Source: a virus
Strand: one strand, 5' to 3'
Virus record (IMG/VR): IMGVR_UViG_3300037264_000624
Span: 1-36,972 of that record
DNA length: 36,972 nucleotides
The translations under genes were made by a program, and so were the position numbers. Within the stretch, counting starts at the first letter, position 1. Each line of letters starts with the position of its first letter. Below are positions 8,464-17,002 of the stretch, one piece after another. The notes beneath the pieces were generated by a model. It made no database searches. It had not been told where the DNA came from and saw only the letters and a list, made by a program, of their open reading frames with translations.

Positions 8464-9166
8464 CTACCAGATCGAGATCCACAAGAGCTTCCCAAATTGA
8501 ACGGTTGTTTCTGCTAGAAGACTGCGGAATCGGACGGGGAATCGGGGGCAACTTAGCTCGAATCACAGCGTCCAGAATGCGCTGGACGGCAGGTTCTAGC
8601 CCACCTCGGTCAATGAGGTTAAAACGTCTCGATCGAATCTCGTTGATGTTGATCATGGGACTTGATTGGATCTCAAACTCTGGGAATTGGACTCGTCCAG
8701 GGCTGGGAACATCGAGTCTCCCGACACCTCTCGGATTGACCAGGAAGCAGCCGGGATGGGTGTGGACCGTGAAGGCACCAGGTAGCCCCTCTACCTGGAG
8801 TTGGTCTCCAGGTAAGATCCCACTCTCTACAAAGTCTCTGGGCACTGTGACTGGGAGGATCTGAATTTGTTCAGAAGGGTCGTACAGAGCTAAGATGTCT
8901 TCGTATTCCTGACGAGAAAGCATCGGAGCCAAAGATCGAAGTCCCTGTCGGTCGATCTGGTTGAAGACTTCTCGGAGACTCTCTAGAGTCAACCCGGATC
9001 CATCTTCAACTCCACCTGTAGAGTAGGTGGGAGCTGCCTCATCAAGTAACTCCAGGATGCGGCGGTCTTCTTCCTCCTGGATCTCTTGAACCGCTCGGGC
9101 GAGCCGATAGGTGTACGGAGGATCCTCTAAGACCAGACCGGGCGTTCTGGTGGGTGGAGGAGGCAT
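8447..9166 (-). CDS. HK97-type capsid-related protein, apparently circularly permuted
   Basis: This 239-residue protein shows similarity to the major capsid protein encoded at 36090-36971, but in swapped order. Its residues 20-92 (LARAVQEIQEEEDRRILELL, then LREVFNQIDRQGLRS and QEYEDIL) match capsid residues 119-196. Its residues 127-187 (LPGAFTVHTHPGCF, then FPEFEIQSSP and RSRRFNLIDR) match capsid residues 54-117. In the best segment (161-187 against 91-117) I count 15 identities in 27. The last 35 residues look like a disordered Pro/Ser tail plus a short helix. It could be a minor capsid, vertex or decoration protein. The start at 9166 is supported by the proline-rich MPPPPTR leader, but the ribosome site is not strong. 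Confidence 0.72.
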   Translation of the reverse strand: MPPPPTRTPGLVLEDPPYTYRLARAVQEIQEEEDRRILELLDEAAPTYSTGGVEDGSGLTLESLREVFNQIDRQGLRSLAPMLSRQEYEDILALYDPSEQIQILPVTVPRDFVESGILPGDQLQVEGLPGAFTVHTHPGCFLVNPRGVGRLDVPSPGRVQFPEFEIQSSPMININEIRSRRFNLIDRGGLEPAVQRILDAVIRAKLPPIPRPIPQSSSRNNRSIWEALVDLDLVDVSSA

Positions 9167-9177
9167 AGGACTCTAGG

Positions 9178-10428
9178 CTACACCAAAACGCCGAGAGTTT
9201 GAAGCCTGGTACGAAGGTGAGCTGGATCAGCGTAAGATTCGTCCTCGCGAACTGACAGAAGCCGTAGCACTGGATCAGCCTCGATGAGTGCTCGCTTGAG
9301 CTGATCTCGCTCTTGAAGGGCTTGGAACTGTGTGAAGTCCTCGATGTACGTGCTCGGAAAGGTCCAGTGTTGATAGCCGTGGAACTCCACCAGCAAATTC
9401 TGGGATGGGAAGAAACCGTCAAACCGAAAACGACGCCCAGTGCTAGGGTTAGTGAACCGAGCATCGTTCCACTCGGTATCGTATACGGCACACCCAAGGA
9501 CTTGGGAGATGGTTTCAAGACAAATGGCCTGAAGTACCGCCGTGTTCGAGATGATGAGCCCATGCTTCTCACACTCCCGACGAATCGTCACGAAGGCATG
9601 ACCCAACGCCACAATCGCCCGGCCTACAGAAATTTTGCCGTTCTTGAGGGCAAAGGGAAGAAGCTGTTCCTTGGTGAGGGTGATCTCGGTGCCATTGGTC
9701 CAATGCTTGATAGCCCTGACCTCCTTCATATTTTCGGCTCGAAAATTCACCATCGAGTGACTTTCTTTCGTGTGCCCTTTCGACCACTCGGTCCTTCCCA
9801 TCAATTTTTCCGAGATTTGGGCCACACGCTCGTCCGTTGCCTTCGTCAATCCGGCATTCCAGCGGCCAGCATTGGCGGACATCTTGACCTTGGTCTCCTC
9901 CGAAAGAGGCTTCCCCTTGAGAGCTGTTTTGTCTCGCACGGCCGAGTTGTCCGCAACCACTTGGTCAGGATAGCCACCAACCCACTCGGGATGGGCGTTC
10001 TGGATATGACTTGTCAAGTTCTCGGCCCGATAACCACAACCCTCACAGATCACATAGTCGAGTCTCTCAGTCTTAGATGCCCACATGGCATCTTCATCCT
10101 TCGTTCGGCACTCAGCACACCGAGCATCATGGACCGAGTAGGCGAACGTGAACCCAACTTCTCGGGGCTCTCCACAAGAAGGGCATGTGATCAGCTTCTT
10201 GAGCCCCTTCCGAGGACTCTCCGTATGCTTCTTCTTAGCAGCCCCCTGACGCTTCTCAGTCAGGGACTCGCATCGGATGAGCGTCCCCGGGTACTTTTCT
10301 CTGTAAGCGTCTGCCGTGAGACCGTGCTTACGGAGATGGGTGGCAAGAGTGGTTGTTCGAAATGCACAGACCCGACAGGTCACGAAGTCCTGCGGCTCAC
10401 TTTTTCCGGCCCAAATGTCTGACACCAT
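9178..10428 (-). CDS. Free-standing homing endonuclease, zinc fingers plus EDxHD/Vsr-like nuclease
   Basis: This 416-residue protein has a C2H2 finger (C18, C21, H31, H35) in a MucR-like context (HLRKHGLTADAYREKYPG), a Cys4 ribbon (C82, C85, C104, C107) and a second C2H2-type finger (C128, C131, H141, H145). Residues 172-220 carry a NUMOD3-like DNA-binding repeat (GKPLSEETKVKMSANAGRW). Residues 333-354 hold the nuclease signature RFRFDGFF...LVEFHGYQHW, with D337, E348 and Q353-H354 as likely catalytic residues of the PD-(D/E)XK EDxHD group related to Vsr. Such proteins nick or cut specific sites and spread their own genes. It lies between the sheath and capsid-like genes. Its start codon is inside a perfect hairpin, suggesting tight translational control. 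Confidence 0.85.
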   Translation of the reverse strand: MVSDIWAGKSEPQDFVTCRVCAFRTTTLATHLRKHGLTADAYREKYPGTLIRCESLTEKRQGAAKKKHTESPRKGLKKLITCPSCGEPREVGFTFAYSVHDARCAECRTKDEDAMWASKTERLDYVICEGCGYRAENLTSHIQNAHPEWVGGYPDQVVADNSAVRDKTALKGKPLSEETKVKMSANAGRWNAGLTKATDERVAQISEKLMGRTEWSKGHTKESHSMVNFRAENMKEVRAIKHWTNGTEITLTKEQLLPFALKNGKISVGRAIVALGHAFVTIRRECEKHGLIISNTAVLQAICLETISQVLGCAVYDTEWNDARFTNPSTGRRFRFDGFFPSQNLLVEFHGYQHWTFPSTYIEDFTQFQALQERDQLKRALIEADPVLRLLSVREDESYADPAHLRTRLQTLGVLV

Positions 10429-10461
10429 CGGTGCAGCCTAAACCGCCTCTCCGATGGTGTC
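10421..10461 (-). promoter_or_regulatory. Hairpin over the homing-endonuclease start codon
   Basis: On the minus strand the 11-base arm GACACCATCGG (10461-10451) is perfectly complementary to CCGATGGTGTC (10431-10421), with a 19-base loop. The ATG start (10428-10426) is inside the 3' arm, and the only nearby GGAGAGG lies at the edge of the 5' arm and loop, about 17 bases away. Pairing would hide the start codon. This resembles the known sequestration of the ribosome site in T4 I-TevI transcripts, although here the start codon itself is paired. Confidence 0.68.
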
Positions 10462-10469
10462 AAGGTCTA

Positions 10470-10498
10470 TTAGCTGATTCCCTACTTCAATCAGCTAA
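10470..10498 (-). promoter_or_regulatory. Stem-loop downstream of the tail sheath gene
   Basis: A nine-base perfect inverted repeat (TTAGCTGAT / ATCAGCTAA) with an 11-base loop lies 17 bases after the sheath stop. No T-run follows on the minus strand, so it is not a classical intrinsic terminator. It may be an mRNA-stabilising or processing element, and it forms a tandem with the endonuclease start hairpin. Confidence 0.45.
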
Positions 10499-10514
10499 GT
10501 GCTTGGAATTATTA

Positions 10515-13500
10515 TTAAATCCGAGCCCTGACGTTGAATGTCAAAATCAAGTACAAGAGCGGGAAGATCGGCTGGTAGAAGGCCGAGAACCGAAGGATGG
10601 TCGGATCATCCGGATCCACCTCGGCAGCGATGCCCGTGTAGGCCGCCACGATCTCGGCCTGGACGAGCTGGTTGAACAGCGAGGTCATCGTGACCTCTAC
10701 CTCATTCGTACGGGATGCCAAGAACTTGGTCCCAACGAACGCATCGAGAACGATGCGGCTCTGCTGCTGCACGAAGTCCGCGATCTGGGTGACCGTCGGG
10801 AGACGGGTCAGAACCGAAGACATGTCCGTGGTGAGGCCCTGGCGAACCCGGATGATGGGGTCCAAGTCTTCCAGGAGCGTGATACCTGCCACTGCCGTCT
10901 GGTTGGCCTCCACCGGGTCCAGAATCCTTGGGATCCGAGTGAAGCCCTGGAGGCGACGACGAGTGTACGGAGTCGCTACGTCCACCGCTGGGCTCACAAC
11001 AGCACCCGCCAAGGCCGCAGCCATGAAAGTACCATCCACGAGCTGCTCGAAGCTCTCACCCAGCTCGTTGTTGAGCGTGATGACCGCCGAATCCGGATAG
11101 ACAGCGATCATGCGATTCGAAAGCAGAGCCTTGGCAATGGTTTGGGCATTCGTCGGGCTGGTGCCAGAAGCAAACCCGATGAAGCCGAGACGCTCCGACT
11201 GATTCCGGATGTTGCTCTGCGTCTCAACGTGCTGGAGCAGGTAGTTGTAGACCTGAGTGCTCGTCGAAAGCGGAACCATGATGTCCGGCTTAACCTGTCC
11301 CGGCAACGGAATCGCAAGCTCCTGGATAGCCGCAATGAAATCGGCATCCGAAGCCTGGTTCGTGTTCGGGACCTTCAAGACCTGCTTGATGCCAACCAGG
11401 ACAGCTCCGTTGAGGATGGCCAAGTAGGCAGCCAAACTGACCCGGTTCTCGGCAGCAAGAGGACCGAAGTTCGCCTCGATGGTCTTGAACTGCTGGTAGA
11501 GACCTGCCGAGAAGTCCTGCTTCTGGAAGAAGTAGGTGATGTAGTAAAAGTCGCCGATTGCCGGTTCCAAACCACCTGGGTTGAACGTCCGAATCGTTGC
11601 CGTATCGTTGACTCCAACATTCACCGTGTCAGTCACGATGGTCTCGGTACCTGGGATTGACAGGTACGGAACCGCAGGATTCACGTTCCAGGTCGTGGAC
11701 ACGAACATCGTGAAGAAGCCACCCGGGGTATAGCTCCCCGTCGAGGCTGACAAGATGGTGAATCGAAGACCCGTAGTAGCATCCGTGTAAGTCTGGCCAG
11801 GAGCACCTGTGCCTCCAGAACCCGACGGGTGAGATGAAGTGACCGTGAAGCTGTCACGGGAATCCTCACCATTGTCTCCGGAAGTACCGGGAGTGACTCC
11901 GGTGCCCGCTGTCTCGTTGAAGGCACTGGCTGTACCCGTGGCGAAAGCCACAGAAGACGTTGCAGCACCCGTCGTTAGAGACTCGATGGTGACATAAGTC
12001 GAACCTTCGATGTCACTAGTGTAGGCCACACCATCCGTGAGGAACAATACCGTGTCGTCCAGAGCATTGACCACCTCTTGGGCCGAGACGTTCGTGGACC
12101 CAGCCGAGTCTCCCTCGGTGAGACCAAGAACGACCAAGGAGTTCGAGGTTAGAATGCCAATCCCCGAGGCCGCATCTGTCGTCGGGCTGGTGAGCCTCAA
12201 CTTGTTCAAGTTTACCAAAGTGCCCGCAGAGGCCACACCAGCAAGACCAGGAACAAGGTTGATGGCCGCTGCCACCGCAGCCGTGGTTACAGCCGGACCC
12301 GTGGGGAGCGAGATCACATAGTCGATCCCATCCACCCGGATGTTCAGCTCATCTGTGACACCAGCATCAATCGCGAACGGACCCACAAGCGAACCTAAGA
12401 TGGTTGCTGGCTTGTTGAGAGCATTCGGGCTACCTGATGCAGCCTGGAACGTGGCGTACCCAAGAACAGTCTCCAGTGTCCCCTGGCGAATGCTGACTGC
12501 CGAGGCATGGTCGAAACCACCAGGAAGAGCCGCCGGAGTCGAGTAACTCCGAATTAGGAAGAGCACATCCGTTGGAGCAGCGCCAATCTGAACGAAACTC
12601 GCCAGATTGTTGGGAGCGGTACCAATGAATGGAGCCGCAGCGTCAATGGCAGTATTGATATCTGCTACGATCTGGGTTGGCGTTCGGAGGCCAACCGTGA
12701 CAGCCACCGTCACATCAGTACCGTCGATGGTCAACTCCAGGACGTTGTTCGGAGATGCCGGAATGGTGATCTGTGTGGCACCGCTGACGGCGACATGATC
12801 ACTCACAAGGTAACCTCGCCGAGCCGTATTGAGGTTCGTCGTGTAGGTCGTACCGTCCAGCACCGTCCTCCACGTAGCCGAGAAAGTAGTGAAGAACGAG
12901 TACGGTTCGGCACCTTCGATCGTGTAGGCCGCGTTCAGAGCAGCATCCGTGGCGAACGTGACCGTGACTACCTCATCTACCGGTGTCCCTGCTCCCGTAT
13001 GGAAGGCATCGGGCACTTGCTCGACACCACGAGGCCACTGAATGATCTCCGCAAGACCCGTCTTCACACCGAACCGAACCTGCCGATGATTCGACTGGGT
13101 AGCTGTCGAGAAGACCTCGAATTGACCGAAGCCCACCGCACCCGCCACCTTGTTGGTCAAGATGTAGGTATCATCGACGATCCGGTTGTACCAGAAAGTA
13201 CAGAATGCGCTGTGATCTGGCGGGACCGGAGTCTTGAGCGTGAGGATTCTCGTCGAGGAATCCACCGCCACAACTTCGACCGCAGAACGGCCAAGAGCAT
13301 CCCGGAGATCTCGACCTGTGTAAACCACCACCAAGTCTGGACGATCGGTACTGAGACCAATACGCTGGTTGGTAATGGCCAAATAGGTGGACTGTCCAAG
13401 AGGCGTATCTCGACCGTTGCCTGTCGTAGGCACGGCTGGGAGAATGAACTTGGTCGTTGAAACAATGGCCGGAACGACAGTTGTGTCTACGTACCGAGTT

Positions 13501-14789
13501 GCCTCAGTGAGGTACAACTTGTCATCCACCAAAGTCGGAAGGATCTGGGTGTCATCGAACACCTCGGCCCCAGGAGACCGCAGAGTAGATGCTACCGAGA
13601 CACTGGTTCCCCAGTGAACGATGGAGACATCCGGGCTAGGGTTTGAAATGACGAAATCCTGGTCCTGGATGAAGTCCGACCGACCCGCAGCAAAACCACT
13701 TCGGAGGACCGAAGTGACCTGGGTATTCGGCAGATAGTCGAACGTGTCCTGCCAGGTGTTGAAGTAGTATTGGATCGTGACCGTGCTACCCGGGGCCGGA
13801 GCCGAAGGCAGTGTCACAACACCATTCGTCCCATCCACAGCCGTCGGGATAACTTGGACCCCGTTGACTTTGGCAACAACCTTGGACGGATCCGTAGTGG
13901 TGATACCACCATCGGTACCATCCACGATAGGACGCTGGAAAACTCGGAAGTCCACATTCCGAGCTGTCGAAGTGTTGGGGGCGAACCCAAGAGCGCCGTT
14001 GGCATTCCCCAAACCAATCACGAGCGAGCTGGCCGAGAAGAGTCGAACATGCTCACGGCCCTGGTTGTCCGTGAAGACCAGCGTCGAAAGACCTGAAATC
14101 AAGGCCGCATCGATGAGGGCCTTCATGGCCGTGGCCGAGTAGCCACCTGACGGGCTAGCAGCAAACACGATGGTAGTCTCAGCACCATCCACCGTGAGGG
14201 TGAAGGTGTCGGTGGTCCCGGCCGTGATGGTGAAAGGACCATAGGCCGGAGTCGTCAGAACAGCTTGGGTTCCAGTCACCTGTTCGGAAACATCATCCGT
14301 GATAATCGTATCCGAACGGTGGAAGTAGTATGTGCAACGGACATCATCCTCGGGCTGTGCTGGTACCTGAAGGATGACGTAACCATTGGCACCTTGAACA
14401 CCGCCCACGGCTACAGGAGAACCATTGATCGTAACCGAAACCGAACGAGCATCGTTAGTGACCCGGCCGAAACCCTGGCCATCCACGATGGGGTAGTTGC
14501 GGACCCGGAACTTCGTCAGGAGGCCGTTTGCGGCTCCCAAGATGGGATTCGCCGGATTCGTGTCATCGACAACGAACCGCTGGCTGTCATCCTCACGAAC
14601 GATCTGCTGGTCCAGGTTCGAACTTGAACCACGCACCATTTCCAGGTCGTACTGCGCAAGTTCTTCCTGGCCAACACCAATGACGAACGGGATCCGAAGA
14701 CCAGCGACCAAATTGGCCACGTTCGCCTGAGTGAGGGTACGAGTGTAAATTCCCGGGGGAACATAGGTGACGAAGGGGCCCAACGCCAT
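10515..14789 (-). CDS. Tail sheath protein, unusually long
   Basis: The N-terminus (PFVTYVPPGIYTRT) and the C-terminal 340 residues are sheath-like: NRVSLAAYLAILNGAVLVGI, RLQGFTRIPRILDPVEANQ and a DAFVGTKF...VEVTMTSLFNQL end region. The product polymerises around the tail tube and contracts on infection. At 1424 residues it is about twice the 659 of T4 gp18. The extra length is in residues about 90-1080, made of beta modules: a PIVDG...NG..V...YYF module at 94-160 and 281-346, and an I.AG.TD.....VDG module at about 184-275, 673-770 and 803-895. It starts at ATG 14789 with only a modest ribosome site. No obvious tail tube gene follows directly, where an endonuclease gene sits instead. Confidence 0.93.
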   Translation of the reverse strand: MALGPFVTYVPPGIYTRTLTQANVANLVAGLRIPFVIGVGQEELAQYDLEMVRGSSSNLDQQIVREDDSQRFVVDDTNPANPILGAANGLLTKFRVRNYPIVDGQGFGRVTNDARSVSVTINGSPVAVGGVQGANGYVILQVPAQPEDDVRCTYYFHRSDTIITDDVSEQVTGTQAVLTTPAYGPFTITAGTTDTFTLTVDGAETTIVFAASPSGGYSATAMKALIDAALISGLSTLVFTDNQGREHVRLFSASSLVIGLGNANGALGFAPNTSTARNVDFRVFQRPIVDGTDGGITTTDPSKVVAKVNGVQVIPTAVDGTNGVVTLPSAPAPGSTVTIQYYFNTWQDTFDYLPNTQVTSVLRSGFAAGRSDFIQDQDFVISNPSPDVSIVHWGTSVSVASTLRSPGAEVFDDTQILPTLVDDKLYLTEATRYVDTTVVPAIVSTTKFILPAVPTTGNGRDTPLGQSTYLAITNQRIGLSTDRPDLVVVYTGRDLRDALGRSAVEVVAVDSSTRILTLKTPVPPDHSAFCTFWYNRIVDDTYILTNKVAGAVGFGQFEVFSTATQSNHRQVRFGVKTGLAEIIQWPRGVEQVPDAFHTGAGTPVDEVVTVTFATDAALNAAYTIEGAEPYSFFTTFSATWRTVLDGTTYTTNLNTARRGYLVSDHVAVSGATQITIPASPNNVLELTIDGTDVTVAVTVGLRTPTQIVADINTAIDAAAPFIGTAPNNLASFVQIGAAPTDVLFLIRSYSTPAALPGGFDHASAVSIRQGTLETVLGYATFQAASGSPNALNKPATILGSLVGPFAIDAGVTDELNIRVDGIDYVISLPTGPAVTTAAVAAAINLVPGLAGVASAGTLVNLNKLRLTSPTTDAASGIGILTSNSLVVLGLTEGDSAGSTNVSAQEVVNALDDTVLFLTDGVAYTSDIEGSTYVTIESLTTGAATSSVAFATGTASAFNETAGTGVTPGTSGDNGEDSRDSFTVTSSHPSGSGGTGAPGQTYTDATTGLRFTILSASTGSYTPGGFFTMFVSTTWNVNPAVPYLSIPGTETIVTDTVNVGVNDTATIRTFNPGGLEPAIGDFYYITYFFQKQDFSAGLYQQFKTIEANFGPLAAENRVSLAAYLAILNGAVLVGIKQVLKVPNTNQASDADFIAAIQELAIPLPGQVKPDIMVPLSTSTQVYNYLLQHVETQSNIRNQSERLGFIGFASGTSPTNAQTIAKALLSNRMIAVYPDSAVITLNNELGESFEQLVDGTFMAAALAGAVVSPAVDVATPYTRRRLQGFTRIPRILDPVEANQTAVAGITLLEDLDPIIRVRQGLTTDMSSVLTRLPTVTQIADFVQQQSRIVLDAFVGTKFLASRTNEVEVTMTSLFNQLVQAEIVAAYTGIAAEVDPDDPTILRFSAFYQPIFPLLYLILTFNVRARI

Positions 14790-14927
14790 GATATTGCTCG
14801 CTTTTTTCTAGCTGTGGATTTTCATCTTCATCTAGGGGCGTTCATCTTCATTTGGATTTGGTTCTGCCCTAAAGAGGGTTACAAGAGGAAACGCGGTGGT
14901 AGCCATACTGTGGCATGGCCTCGCTCA
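14790..14927 (-). promoter_or_regulatory. 138-base gap upstream of the sheath gene with an 11-base direct repeat
   Basis: The longest gene-free minus-strand stretch in this half. It contains TTCATCTTCAT twice on the plus strand (14821-14831 and 14841-14851), exactly 20 bases apart, just before the sheath start. Two near-helical-turn-spaced copies suggest an operator or late-transcription element, but I see no convincing -35/-10 pair. A five-base stem (GCCAT/ATGGC) near the upstream end has no T-run. Confidence 0.35.
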
Positions 14928-15368
14928 TCACTCGTCTTCACCGACAGCCGTCCGGACTCGTTTCACATCCTCAATCAAGCGTTTTCTGGCCTCGTTTCGC
15001 TCTGGCGTCACCGCCTCGTACTCGATGTATGTGTTGGAAGGTCCGTGCTTGCGAACTAGACCAGTGGTCTGCCCACCCTGACGAACCTTGCGTTTGACTC
15101 CCTCCCGAGCCTGGATTTCCTGCCAGCGTGTTTCTGCACTCATCCCCACAGCTATATCGGCCGTTGGGTAATCGTGCTTGGTAACCCCAGAGTTGGACTT
15201 CTGGGTCCCTTCCGTCACGGCAAAGTCAAAACCGAACCCTTGCCCATCCCAAAGCCGTGGAGCCGCTTCTTTACACGAAGGGCAGACATGCGTGGCATGC
15301 TCCCCCATCTTGAGATTACGATCAAACCGGACGTCACAGCGCTGACACTGAAACGAATACTTAGGCAC
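14928..15368 (-). CDS. FmdB-like zinc-ribbon protein
   Basis: The 146-residue product starts at GTG 15368 with AGG five bases upstream. It opens MPKYSFQCQRC and has a four-cysteine zinc ribbon (C8, C11, C29, C32), the arrangement of FmdB-type regulatory ribbons. The middle contains GFGFDF, and the C-terminal half is charged and helical (RNEARKRLIEDVKRVR). A second protein of the same type is encoded at 29021-29440. The function in phages is not established; it may bind nucleic acid or assist assembly. It is placed directly before the sheath gene. Confidence 0.82.
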   Translation of the reverse strand: MPKYSFQCQRCDVRFDRNLKMGEHATHVCPSCKEAAPRLWDGQGFGFDFAVTEGTQKSNSGVTKHDYPTADIAVGMSAETRWQEIQAREGVKRKVRQGGQTTGLVRKHGPSNTYIEYEAVTPERNEARKRLIEDVKRVRTAVGEDE

Positions 15369-15369
15369 T

Positions 15370-16566
15370 TCAACCTATCCGTTCGAAGAGATTATTGCGA
15401 CCCACAATGGCCGGTCTCGTGGAGAAGAACAGGCTGCTATACGTCGCCTTAATCGTAGAAGGAGGAGCTGTTCTCTTGGAAGGATCCGTCGCTTCTTCAC
15501 CTTCTTGGGTCGTCGGCGTGACCTTGCTCAGTACGAGTGGCAACGGAACGTGCATCTCCCAGTCCGCTCGGAGTTGAATAGCCATCGAGGCCGTGTAGAA
15601 GTACAAATCACCCGTCTCGTCGGCAGGCTCCTCTGACTCACCACCCATCGAGACATCCACAATCTCGATCCCCTCGTACTCCAGCAATGGCTTCTTCTCA
15701 CCCCAGAGGTACATGATGCAAAGATCTGCAATCTCCTCCATCTGGATAGGATCTCGGGCAATCACATCGAAATCAAATGAAGCCTCGAACTTACCACCAA
15801 AAGCATTAGCAGCATCGACCCGGTCTTGATAGACGACAACAGCTACCTTGTCCCCGGTTTTGGCTCGTTTACCGAACGCCAGCACTACCCCTGGTAACGC
15901 CTTGAAATCGGCCTCGTTCCACCGGAAGTAGAGAGGGCCTACGGATGGCACGGCATACCGGTAGTCCGCCGTAAGCTTGGTTCCGGACGGGAATCTAGCA
16001 ACGAAGTTGATCTCTCCTGTCTGATAGCCCACTGTGAAGTCACGGTTCTCTGTCAGGAGGAAGCTCCGGTTCTCCCAGAGTCGCACCGTTCCTATGATAG
16101 GAATTTGCTGGAGCTGAGCCGTTGTTTCCAGACCCGTTTGCACTTGCAAGAGCGGTTCATCAATCTGAGTCAGAAGAGGATCGATGACAAACACACCTTG
16201 GTCGTTCGGATACTCGGGGGCCTTTAGAATCTCGATGTAATAAATCCCGGGCAAAGTTGGAAAGGTGTCGTTGTTCGCTCGCACCGCCGAGAGATCTTCT
16301 CGCACCCACTCCAGAGGATATTGGGGCTGGCCCACATGGGCTAGCATCACATGGCTCTGAACAACACCCATGAAGTTATCGGCGGAGAGCTGAACCTTGT
16401 TCGCACTCGAACCCTTGACCACAATCCCAAACTGAGGACGTGCGTCGAAAGCGAACTTGTTCTGGATCTGGTGGATGATTTTATTGTAGACAGGATGCCG
16501 ACTGAAACTGTCTTGCAACTCCAGGATCAACCGACGCTTGAGGGCACCTATTAGGTAGTAGTACAT
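15370..16566 (-). CDS. Probable virion structural protein (neck or tail)
   Basis: A 398-residue protein starting at ATG 16566, which overlaps the stop of the 143-residue gene as TGATG. The N-terminus (MYYYLIGALKRRLILELQDS) is helical; most of the rest is beta-rich. Residues about 165-215 (VRLWENRSFLLTENRDFTVG, then GTKLTADYRYAV) resemble the beta module seen in the sheath and the 457-residue neck-type protein. The C-terminus has a Thr/Ser/Pro-rich segment. I infer a structural role from composition and from its position next to the sheath gene; I cannot name a family. Confidence 0.75.
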   Translation of the reverse strand: MYYYLIGALKRRLILELQDSFSRHPVYNKIIHQIQNKFAFDARPQFGIVVKGSSANKVQLSADNFMGVVQSHVMLAHVGQPQYPLEWVREDLSAVRANNDTFPTLPGIYYIEILKAPEYPNDQGVFVIDPLLTQIDEPLLQVQTGLETTAQLQQIPIIGTVRLWENRSFLLTENRDFTVGYQTGEINFVARFPSGTKLTADYRYAVPSVGPLYFRWNEADFKALPGVVLAFGKRAKTGDKVAVVVYQDRVDAANAFGGKFEASFDFDVIARDPIQMEEIADLCIMYLWGEKKPLLEYEGIEIVDVSMGGESEEPADETGDLYFYTASMAIQLRADWEMHVPLPLVLSKVTPTTQEGEEATDPSKRTAPPSTIKATYSSLFFSTRPAIVGRNNLFERIG

Positions 16567-16997
16567 CAGACCAACCCTTCCCGATTCAAGGCATCATAGA
16601 CAGCCTTGAGAATCCTACTTCGGTTGGGTCTGGTCAGATGTGGATCGATAGCTTTCCATGTGGTTGAGAGCTTCAGCGTCAGGTCGAGGAGATGTCTAGA
16701 ATCCCTGGCGTTGTCCCGGATCATAGGAGTCGCGGCGTACCGAAGAACCTCGTCGGACTCTACGTACACATACGCCCGCAAAGTCTCCTTGCCATCGACG
16801 GATTCGACGTCAAGGACACTTGAAGCGATACCCCGAGCTGCCCCGATCGAATCATCTTCGGGTTGTCGTTGAAGCCACCGTAAGATGTCTGGGACGAGTT
16901 CTTTAGCTACGAACCTTGTTACTTCCTGCTTGTCAATAGGGGTTGGCCGGGTCGCTACCCGATACCGACTACTGACACGAGGGGCAAGGGGATCCAT
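16566..16997 (-). CDS. Small unknown protein in the neck/tail cluster
   Basis: A 143-residue, Arg-rich protein starting at ATG 16997, just after the ATPase stop. Residues 25-45 look helical (QEVTRFVAKELVPDILRWLQ), followed by a beta stretch (ETLRAYVYVESDEVLRYAA) and a helical end (RILKAVYDALNREGLV). It ends in a TGATG overlap with the 398-residue structural gene. The size and position would fit a tail-terminator or head-completion protein, but no diagnostic motif is visible. Confidence 0.7.
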   Translation of the reverse strand: MDPLAPRVSSRYRVATRPTPIDKQEVTRFVAKELVPDILRWLQRQPEDDSIGAARGIASSVLDVESVDGKETLRAYVYVESDEVLRYAATPMIRDNARDSRHLLDLTLKLSTTWKAIDPHLTRPNRSRILKAVYDALNREGLV

Positions 16998-17002
16998 CCA
17001 AC

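Noticed and set aside
9313-10422. Plus-strand open frame of 369 codons
   Set aside because: It is antisense to the zinc-finger endonuclease, whose motifs are unmistakable, and has no motif of its own.
10353-11660. Long plus-strand open frame (435 codons) antisense to the endonuclease and sheath genes
   Set aside because: It overlaps the confidently identified sheath end, has an Arg-rich unstructured composition and no recognisable motif; it is a shadow frame.
12795-13460. Plus-strand open frame inside the sheath gene
   Set aside because: Composition is Arg/His-rich and it lies wholly within the sheath coding region.
14904-14925. GCCAT/ATGGC stem after the FmdB-like gene as a terminator
   Set aside because: Only five base pairs and no T-run follows.
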